Under the pieces are notes generated by a model. That model ran no database searches, was not told where the DNA came from, and saw nothing but the letters and a program-made list of their open reading frames with translations. DNA of 49,866 bases from Paracoccaceae bacterium (GTDB lineage: Bacteria > Pseudomonadota > Alphaproteobacteria > Rhodobacterales > Rhodobacteraceae), in the NCBI GenBank assembly GCA_947504705.1, contig CANNIA010000002.1, positions 1 to 49,866 of the forward strand. The letters run 5' to 3'. Below, in pieces: positions 44,542-49,866 of the stretch. Position 1 is the first letter of the stretch, and each line of letters begins with the position of its first letter. A program made the translations under genes and the position numbers.

Positions 44542-44563
44542 TATTTCTGTAAAGACAGAAATA
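44542..44563. promoter_or_regulatory. Operator of the GbsR/MarR-type regulator
   Basis: TATTTCTGT (44542-44550) and ACAGAAATA (44555-44563) form a perfect inverted repeat around AAAG. It lies 9 bp upstream of the regulator start. A further partial half-site CAGAAATG follows at about 44565. Position and symmetry fit a MarR-type operator. Confidence 0.65.
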
Positions 44564-44581
44564 GCAGAAATGACTGGAGAG

Positions 44582-44842
44582 TCAATCCGCGACAACGACC
44601 TGCAGCAGGAAGTCCCGCGCCTTCGCCTCGGGCATTTCGCAGGGCTTCAAAAGATCGCCCGATGACAGCTGATACAGGTTCAGGCTGACGAAATCTGTCC
44701 CGCCAAGCTCACGCGCGAAGAACTTCAGCCCCTTGCCGCCCGCATAGAGCGTCTTTTCCCGCCGATAGCGCCGTCAAAGGGAATGCCCCTCGGAATAGCC
44801 CTCGGGAATGCGGTTCAGCGCTGCCCGCAAGGGTGAGATCAC
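44582..44842 (-). pseudogene. Broken small conserved gene after plsY
   Basis: A frame of 87 codons begins with GTG overlapping the plsY stop (GTGA) and ends at TGA 44582-44584, but has an in-frame TGA at 44774-44776. After the stop the frame encodes KTLYAGGKGLKFFARELGG, then DFVSLNLYQLSSG and LKPCEMPEAKA, a convincing protein-like sequence that I recall from hypothetical proteins of Rhodobacteraceae. Near the stop, reading GAGGG instead of GAGGGG would give EGIPFDG, followed by a second shift back to RYRREK. Two compensating indels or sequencing errors would explain it. A shorter intact gene starting downstream is less likely. Confidence 0.6.
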
Positions 44843-45450
44843 ACCTTCTTCGCCCCGATCTTCGGTTCGGTCCCGGCCTTGATCCGCTTGAGGTTGGCCG
44901 CGTGGCGGACATAGATCAGGATCGTCAAGGTGACGACCAGCAAGAGGATCAGCCCGTCACTGAAAACCACCAGCCAGGCCGAAGCACTGGACACAGCTAC
45001 AAGTGCTGCAACCGACGAGGTCCGCGTCACCAGCGCCGTCACCAGCCAGGTTCCGCAGGCTGCCAGCCCGACCATCCAGTTCAGCGCGATCAGGATGCCA
45101 AAGAAGGTGGCAACGCCCTTGCCGCCCTTGAACTTCAGCCAGACCGGGAAAAGATGCCCCAGAAAGGCGCAAAGCCCAGCCAGTTGGGCCGCGTCGGGGC
45201 CTAGAAGCGCCCGCGCGATCAGCACGGCAACCGCCCCCTTGGCCCCATCAAAGATCAGCGTCGCAAGGGCAGCGCGCTTGTTGCCAGTCCGCAGAACATT
45301 GGTGGCCCCGATATTCCCCGACCCGATCTGGCGCAGGTCGCCAAGGCCCATCGCGCGGGTGATGATGATCCCAAAGGGAACCGAGCCCAGCAGATAGGAC
45401 AAGATGGCTGTCAGGATCAGCAGCGTCGGGTCGGTCGTGATCGGGGGCAT
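44839..45450 (-). CDS. plsY: Acyl-phosphate:glycerol-3-phosphate acyltransferase
   Basis: Inner-membrane enzyme moving an acyl group from acyl-phosphate to glycerol 3-phosphate, the first step in phospholipid synthesis. The 203-residue protein has the PlsY signatures GSVPFGIIITRAMGLGDLRQIGSGNIGATNVLR, FDGAKGAVAV, GHLFPVWLKFKGGKGVAT and about five to seven helices. Its start lies 3 bp after the PyrX-like gene, so it is in the same operon. Its stop overlaps the broken gene's GTG. Confidence 0.95.
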   Translation of the reverse strand: MPPITTDPTLLILTAILSYLLGSVPFGIIITRAMGLGDLRQIGSGNIGATNVLRTGNKRAALATLIFDGAKGAVAVLIARALLGPDAAQLAGLCAFLGHLFPVWLKFKGGKGVATFFGILIALNWMVGLAACGTWLVTALVTRTSSVAALVAVSSASAWLVVFSDGLILLLVVTLTILIYVRHAANLKRIKAGTEPKIGAKKV

Positions 45451-45453
45451 GCT

Positions 45454-46725
45454 CTATTCTTCCGCCATAAAGACCTGCGTCCCGCCGACCCAGGTGGCCA
45501 GCACCTTACCCTCCATCCGCGCGCCGTCAAACGGGGTGTTCTTCGATTTCGAGCGAAGCTTGAAGCGGTCCATCAGGAAAGGCGCGTCGGGGTCGAACAG
45601 GATCAGGTCAGCCGGAGAGCCAATCGCCAGCCGACCCTGCGGCAGGCCCAGCCGGTTGGCGGGGTTCAAGGCCATGGCGCGGAATAGCGCGGGCAGGTCG
45701 ATATGCCCGGCATGGTACAGCCGCATCGCCGCTGGAAGGAAGCTTTCCAGCGCCACAGCCCCCGCCGCCGCCTCTTCAAACGGCAGGCGCTTGGATTCCT
45801 CATCCGCCGGGGTGTGCATCGAACTGATGATATCGATCGACCCATCCGCCACCGCAGCGACCATGGTCAACCGGTCCTGCTCTGACCGCAGAGGCGGCGT
45901 GAACTTGAAGAAGGTCCGGTAATCGCCCACGTCAAACTCGTTCAGCGTCAGGTGGTGGATCGAGACCCCTGCCGTCACGTCCAGCCCCGCCGCCTTGGCG
46001 CGGGCCAGCGCCGGAAGTGAGCGTGAAGTGGTGATCTGATCGGCGTGATAGCGCACCCCCGTCAACTCGACCAAAGCCAGATCCCGCTCCAACCCCATCC
46101 GTTCCGCCATGGGCGAGACCGCCGGGATGCCCTTGATGCTGGCGAACTTGCCAGAGGTCGCCGAGGCCCCCGCCGACAGGCCGGGGTCCTGCGGATGCCC
46201 CACCACCAGCGCGCCCAGCGATTTGGCATAGGACATCGCCCGGGTGATCGCCTTCACTTCGGTCGACACCCGGAACACATCGGTGAAGGCAATCGCCCCG
46301 GCGTCGCGCAGAAAGCTGATCTCGGTCATCTCCCGCCCCTCACGACCCTTGGTCAGGGCAGCCATGTGGCGGATGCGGACCGGGGCCTCAGAGGCGCGGC
46401 GGGTGACAAACTCCAGCACCTCCGGCGTGTCGATGGCAGGCGAGGTGTCGGGCCGCGCGATGATCGTCGTCACCCCACCCGCCGCCGCCGCAAGACCGGC
46501 CGAGCGGAAGCTTTCCCGGTGCCTCTCCCCCGGCTCGCCGATCTTTACCCCCAGATCAACGATCCCCGGCGCCAGACACTTTCCCCCGCAATCAACAAGC
46601 TTTGCCCCCTTGGGTGCCGCCTCGTCCCGCGCAAGGATCACCCCGCCCTTGACGGTCAGGCTGCCGATGGCATCCGTGCCCCCCTCAGGGTCGATCAGGC
46701 GGGCGTTGTGGAAGTGAAGGATCAT
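45454..46725 (-). CDS. pyrX: Inactive dihydroorotase homologue (PyrX/PyrC'-like)
   Basis: A 423-residue amidohydrolase-fold protein in the pyrimidine cluster. Active dihydroorotases have D-x-HVH-x-REPG; here residues 57-66 read DLGVKIGEPG, so both metal-binding His are lost. The Asn of MPNT is replaced (ARPDTSP), and the catalytic Asp of the later DHAPH is Met (ISSMHTPAD). Such proteins in Pseudomonas are known to be required for assembly of aspartate transcarbamoylase with PyrB. By position, two genes after pyrB, the same is likely here. A true dihydroorotase must be elsewhere. Automatic annotation would probably call it pyrC. Confidence 0.85.
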   Translation of the reverse strand: MILHFHNARLIDPEGGTDAIGSLTVKGGVILARDEAAPKGAKLVDCGGKCLAPGIVDLGVKIGEPGERHRESFRSAGLAAAAGGVTTIIARPDTSPAIDTPEVLEFVTRRASEAPVRIRHMAALTKGREGREMTEISFLRDAGAIAFTDVFRVSTEVKAITRAMSYAKSLGALVVGHPQDPGLSAGASATSGKFASIKGIPAVSPMAERMGLERDLALVELTGVRYHADQITTSRSLPALARAKAAGLDVTAGVSIHHLTLNEFDVGDYRTFFKFTPPLRSEQDRLTMVAAVADGSIDIISSMHTPADEESKRLPFEEAAAGAVALESFLPAAMRLYHAGHIDLPALFRAMALNPANRLGLPQGRLAIGSPADLILFDPDAPFLMDRFKLRSKSKNTPFDGARMEGKVLATWVGGTQVFMAEE

Positions 46726-46761
46726 CGTCTTTCCGTTCGGGTTTGGTCCGCCTGTCCCATG

Positions 46762-46881
46762 TCAGGCGAGCCAGATGATGAGGGTGGTGAACAGCGCCAG
46801 AAACACCAGCACAGCCATGGCCACCATGCCGCCCTGGCGCATCTCTTGTTTGGTCGGTTTGCGGTCGGGGTCGGGGGTCAT
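46762..46881 (-). CDS. 39-residue membrane protein
   Basis: This small ORF begins with ATG overlapping the stop of the upstream membrane-protein gene (ATGA), and ends 36 bp before the PyrX-like gene. The protein starts MTPDPDRKPTKQEMRQGG, charged, then a single membrane helix (MVAMAVLVFLALFTTLIIWLA). The overlap and composition make it a likely real gene; function unknown. It could assist the PH-like membrane protein. Confidence 0.7.
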   Translation of the reverse strand: MTPDPDRKPTKQEMRQGGMVAMAVLVFLALFTTLIIWLA

Positions 46882-47450
46882 TGCGCTTGCTCGGTCTGGA
46901 TGCTGCGGATCAACGCGAAGACCTTTTGCCCATCGGAAATGCCTTCAAAGCCAATTTTCTCGGTAGTCACGGAGCCTTCAGAGCCTGGTTCGCGACGGAC
47001 GTGAAGCCAGACATCATCGTAGCCCGTATGTCGCTTAAGCTCGACTGCCGTTTCAGGCAGGATGGGATAGCTTTTCAGTGAGCCAATTCGCGTTCTTTCG
47101 ACGATGTAGGCGCATCGGTTGGTCAACGCATAGCGCGTCGTAATATGGGCCCGAGCGGCCATGCGCCATTGGAATAAAGCGCCTGAGACGCCAGCAAGGG
47201 TCAACATGAACCCCACCACAAAGGCAAAACCAGCTTGTCCGACACTGCCGTCACGCACTGCCTCGGGAAGAAATTTCACCAGAATGGCCAGACCCCAGAC
47301 AAGCAATCCAAGTCCAAACAGCGACGCAAGCACTCGAAAGGGAATGTTTCTAATCCCTGGAAGCGGAGGCCCTTCCCAAAGAATCCGTTCTCCAGGCGGA
47401 AGAATATGATCCCAGCGCATGTTGTCGGCGTCGTTGGTTTCTACCGACAT
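46878..47450 (-). CDS. PH-like membrane protein of the pyr cluster
   Basis: A 190-residue protein. An N-terminal conserved stretch (WDHILPPGERILWEGPPLPG) is followed by two membrane segments (about residues 38-61 and 72-93) and a PH-like (bPH2) domain with ALTNRCAYIVERTRIGSLKSYPI. It lies between pyrB and the PyrX-like gene and overlaps the 39-residue ORF. Relatives in databases are often wrongly labelled aspartate carbamoyltransferase because of this location. Function unknown. Confidence 0.75.
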   Translation of the reverse strand: MSVETNDADNMRWDHILPPGERILWEGPPLPGIRNIPFRVLASLFGLGLLVWGLAILVKFLPEAVRDGSVGQAGFAFVVGFMLTLAGVSGALFQWRMAARAHITTRYALTNRCAYIVERTRIGSLKSYPILPETAVELKRHTGYDDVWLHVRREPGSEGSVTTEKIGFEGISDGQKVFALIRSIQTEQAQ

Positions 47451-47483
47451 GGACTCATTTCCAGCATCCGATGATCATCGCGC

Positions 47484-48446
47484 TCACGCCATCATCCCCA
47501 CTATCTTCCGCCCGCGTTCCGCCCGCAGGTTCCGGGCCAGAAGGTCCATGCAGGCCATCCGCACGGCCACCCCCATCTCCACCTGATCCTGGATCACGCT
47601 TCGGTTGATGTCGTCCGCCAGATCGCCGTCGATCTCGACCCCCCGGTTCATCGGGCCGGGGTGCATGACGATGGCATCGGGGGCGGCATAGGCCAGCTTT
47701 TCGGCGTCGAGGCCGTAGCGGTGATAGTATTCCCGCTCCGACGGAATGAAGCCGCCGTCCATCCGTTCCTTCTGCAGCCGCAGCATCATCACCACATCCG
47801 CACCCTTCAGGCCCTCGCGCATGTCGTCGAAAAGCTCACAACCGAAATCCTCGACGCCCGAGGGCATCAAGGTCGGCGGTGCTATCAGCCGCAACCGGTT
47901 CTCCATCTTGCCCAGCAGGATTAGGTTACTGCGGGCCACCCGCGAATGCGCAATGTCGCCGCAGATCGCAATCGTCAGCCGCTGGATGCGCCCCTTGGCG
48001 CGGCGGATGGTCAGGGCGTCCAACAAGGCTTGCGTCGGGTGTTCATGCCGCCCGTCACCCGCGTTCAGGACGGCGCAATCCACCTTCTGCGCCAGAAGGT
48101 TGACCGCCCCTGACGCCCCATGCCGCACCACCAGCAGGTCCGGGTGCATGGCGTTCAGTGTCATCGCGGTGTCGATCAGGGTCTCGCCCTTCTTCACCGA
48201 GGAATTCGCCACCGACATGTTCATCACATCCGCGCCCAGCCGCTTGCCGGCCAGTTCAAACGACGATTGCGTGCGGGTGGAGTTTTCGAAGAAAAGGTTG
48301 ATCTGCGTCATCCCGGCCAGCACGTCCGACTGTTTCACCGTGCGGCGGTTCAGATCGACATAGCGCTCGGCAAGATCAAGGACGGTGGTGATCTCCAGCG
48401 GGCTAAGCTGTTCGATCCCCAGAAGATGGCGGGCGCGGAAGGCCAT
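47484..48446 (-). CDS. pyrB: Aspartate carbamoyltransferase, catalytic chain
   Basis: Joins carbamoyl phosphate and aspartate to carbamoyl aspartate, the committed step of pyrimidine synthesis. The 320-residue protein has the carbamoyl phosphate site [13 protein letters not shown], the HPTQALLD motif, the later LRLQKER and the [12 protein letters not shown] segment. Followed in the same direction by the PH-like gene, the 39-residue ORF and the PyrX-like gene, the probable assembly partner. Confidence 0.96.
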   Translation of the reverse strand: MAFRARHLLGIEQLSPLEITTVLDLAERYVDLNRRTVKQSDVLAGMTQINLFFENSTRTQSSFELAGKRLGADVMNMSVANSSVKKGETLIDTAMTLNAMHPDLLVVRHGASGAVNLLAQKVDCAVLNAGDGRHEHPTQALLDALTIRRAKGRIQRLTIAICGDIAHSRVARSNLILLGKMENRLRLIAPPTLMPSGVEDFGCELFDDMREGLKGADVVMMLRLQKERMDGGFIPSEREYYHRYGLDAEKLAYAAPDAIVMHPGPMNRGVEIDGDLADDINRSVIQDQVEMGVAVRMACMDLLARNLRAERGRKIVGMMA

Positions 48447-48500
48447 GTCTGTCCCCTTGTCCTTTCCCCCTCTATCGCAAAGCCGGGGGATCGGGGCAAC

Positions 48501-49043
48501 CTACTTCCGGCGCAGATGTTCTTCCAGCCGTGGCATGATCTCGACAAAGTTGCAGGGCCGGTGGCGGCTGTCGAGCTGAGCTTTCAGGATTTCATCCCAA
48601 GCATCGCGGCAGGCGCCGGGGCTGCCGGGAAGGGCGAAAAGGTAGGTCCCGCCCGCAACGCCCCCGGTCGCGCGGCTTTGCACCGCCGATGTGCCGATCT
48701 TCTGCATCGAGACGATAGTGAATACGGTGCCAAACGCCTCGATCTCTTTCTCATAGACCTCACGATGCGCCTCGACCGTCACATCGCGGCCCGTCAGGCC
48801 CGTACCGCCGGTGGTCAGGATCACATCGACCGCCGGGTCGGCGATCCACCTCAGAAGGCGGGCGACAATGGCCGGGATGTCATCGGTGACGATCCCCCGA
48901 TCCGCAAGCGCATGGCCCGCTGCCTTCAGCCGTTCGACCAGCGTATCGCCGGATTTGTCGGTCTCGGGCATCCTTGTGTCGCTGACCGTCAGCACCGCAA
49001 TGCGGACCGGGTGGAAGGGCAGGCTTTCGTCGATCCGCGACAT
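48501..49043 (-). CDS. moaB: Molybdenum cofactor biosynthesis protein MoaB
   Basis: A 180-residue MoaB/Mog-type protein that adenylates molybdopterin. Seen: VLTVSDTRMPETDKSGD, ILTTGGTGLTGRDVT, ALPGSPGACRDAWDEIL. Lies 3 bp after the LysE-type gene, with 54 bp to pyrB, so it belongs to the operon starting with the uracil-DNA glycosylase gene. Assignment to MoaB over MogA is by similarity at the N-terminus. Confidence 0.92.
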   Translation of the reverse strand: MSRIDESLPFHPVRIAVLTVSDTRMPETDKSGDTLVERLKAAGHALADRGIVTDDIPAIVARLLRWIADPAVDVILTTGGTGLTGRDVTVEAHREVYEKEIEAFGTVFTIVSMQKIGTSAVQSRATGGVAGGTYLFALPGSPGACRDAWDEILKAQLDSRHRPCNFVEIMPRLEEHLRRK

Positions 49044-49046
49044 GGT

Positions 49047-49676
49047 TCAACTCCGGGGCATCAAAGCCAGCCGCAGGGCCAGCGCGCCGAAGATAGTGGC
49101 GCTGATCCGGGAAAGCCAACGCGACAGATTGGCCGACCGGGTAAGTCGCTGGCCAATCGACCCGGCAAACAGGCCCACAACGCCGTTCACGATCAGCCCT
49201 CCGGTGCAGAAGACCGCACCCAAAGTCAGGAACTGCGGCAGGATCGGGCGGGAGGGATCGACGAACTGCGGCAGGAAGGCGAGGATGAAGAGGATGACCT
49301 TGGGGTTCAGAAGGTTGACCATCAGCGCCTGCAGGAAGACGCGGGAAGCGGGCACCTTCTCCACCCGCGCCTCGGTGGCAAAAGGCGACGCGCTCAACGC
49401 GCCGATGGCCAGCCAAAGCAGATAGCCAACCCCCAGCCAGCGGATCGCCTCGAACGCCGCAGGATGCGCCACGACCAGCGCCCCAAGGCCAAGCGCGGCC
49501 AGAGTGGTATGCACCATCCCCCCCGCCGCAATCCCGAAATTCGCCGCCATCGCCGCCCCGCGCCCGGCCTTCAGCCCCTGCCCAAGGCAGAACATCATAT
49601 CCGCCCCCGGCGTCAGGTTCAGCGCCAATCCGGCGGGGATGAAGGCAAGAAGGGTGAGGGGGTCAACCGGCAGCAT
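49047..49676 (-). CDS. LysE/RhtB-family exporter
   Basis: A 209-residue inner-membrane protein with about six helices. The family motif NLTPGADMMFCLGQGLKAGRGAA is near the N-terminus, with NLLNPKVILFILAFLPQF in the middle. Exports amino acids such as homoserine or threonine in known members; the substrate here is unknown. The ATG at 49676 overlaps the previous stop by one base; GTG at 49679 is an alternative. Confidence 0.9.
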   Translation of the reverse strand: MLPVDPLTLLAFIPAGLALNLTPGADMMFCLGQGLKAGRGAAMAANFGIAAGGMVHTTLAALGLGALVVAHPAAFEAIRWLGVGYLLWLAIGALSASPFATEARVEKVPASRVFLQALMVNLLNPKVILFILAFLPQFVDPSRPILPQFLTLGAVFCTGGLIVNGVVGLFAGSIGQRLTRSANLSRWLSRISATIFGALALRLALMPRS

Positions 49677-49866
49677 CACCCGCGCAACCTTGCCTGCAAG
49701 CTCAGCAAATCGGCCCAGGCCTCCCGCTTCGCACTGGGGGTACGCAGAAGATAGGCCGGGTGGGTCATCGGCAAGAGCGGCTTGCCCAAGGCTTCCGACC
49801 AGTTCCCCCGCGCCCGCAGGATGCCCTTGGTTCCGGTCAGTGCCAAAAGCGGGGTGTTGCCAAGGA
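49676..49866 (-). CDS. Uracil-DNA glycosylase, C-terminal fragment at the window edge
   Basis: The last 62 or so codons of a gene that runs off the right edge. The protein reads LGNTPLLALTGTKGILRARG, later MTHPAYLLRTPSAKREAW, which has the HPAYLLR motif of family 4 uracil-DNA glycosylases with the conserved His. It removes uracil from DNA. It starts the operon leading to lysE-like and moaB genes. The identification rests on the C-terminus only. Confidence 0.8.
   Translation of the reverse strand, partial: LGNTPLLALTGTKGILRARGNWSEALGKPLLPMTHPAYLLRTPSAKREAWADLLSLQARLRG

Noticed and set aside
44774-44776. Selenocysteine codon in the small gene after plsY
   Set aside because: No SECIS-like hairpin was recognised, and the surrounding sequence fits a pair of frameshifts better.
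45454-46725. Active dihydroorotase (pyrC)
   Set aside because: Both metal-binding His of HVH and the catalytic Asp are replaced, so activity is very unlikely.
48120-49754. 544-residue plus-strand frame across pyrB, moaB and the exporter
   Set aside because: It crosses three recognisable minus-strand genes and shows a His/Arg/Gln-rich shadow composition.

Overview
The window is a GC-rich bacterial chromosome segment. By gene content and protein character it comes from an alphaproteobacterium of the Rhodobacteraceae (Rhodobacterales). Evidence: the tRNA-Ala(GGC) remnant, the NtrC-type regulator paired with an Hpt protein, a MaeB-type malic enzyme, the plant-type glutamate-cysteine ligase, the pyrB/pyrC-like/plsY cluster, and many short TGA/ATG overlaps between genes. 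No species can be assigned from the sequence alone.

Left edge (1 to about 2317): the right end of an integrative element. A P4-type tyrosine integrase is followed by two small overlapping genes that are paralogues of each other. The second is cut off by what looks like the end of an IS21-family insertion sequence. The element's right boundary is a 50-nt copy of the 3' part of tRNA-Ala(GGC). Everything to the right looks like ordinary chromosome.

2.4-12.4 kb: an RND efflux pair (adaptor and pump), a DEAD-box RNA helicase behind a sigma-32-like promoter and a possible folded leader, a small conserved protein, thymidine kinase, a DMT transporter, an M48-peptidase-like membrane protein without its catalytic motif, and a SPOR-domain protein. 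12.4-17 kb: a tightly packed nucleoside-salvage operon (cdd, deoA, deoB, add, upp, then the SPOR gene), with two TetR-like palindromes in front of it. 17-26.6 kb: a GntR regulator with a cupin gene, maeB, Hpt plus a sigma-54 response regulator, NAD kinase, glyA, and a HEPN/LOTUS-like protein.

26.8-34.4 kb: two tandem secreted proteins with four cysteines, an ECF sigma factor with a VWA protein whose N-terminus may be anti-sigma, a peptidoglycan-binding-like protein, an aminotransferase, an SDR, a CDGSH iron-sulfur protein and a small cupin. 34.5-43.5 kb: a YghU-type glutathione transferase, gabD, a cluster of perfect palindromes and a long hairpin, a coiled-coil membrane protein with an OmpA/BON protein, ubiA and rsmE diverging only 12 bp apart, and gshA.

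43.5-49.9 kb: a membrane protein and its GbsR/MarR-type regulator with a palindromic operator, a broken small gene, plsY, a catalytically dead dihydroorotase homologue (PyrX-like), a 39-residue membrane protein, a PH-like membrane protein, pyrB, moaB, a LysE exporter and the C-terminus of a uracil-DNA glycosylase.

No rRNA gene, complete tRNA or CRISPR array was seen. The most unusual items are the HEPN/LOTUS-like protein, the palindrome cluster at 37.06-37.20 kb, the heat-shock-like promoter and leader of the helicase gene, the sigma/VWA pair and the truncated paralogue in the integrative element.
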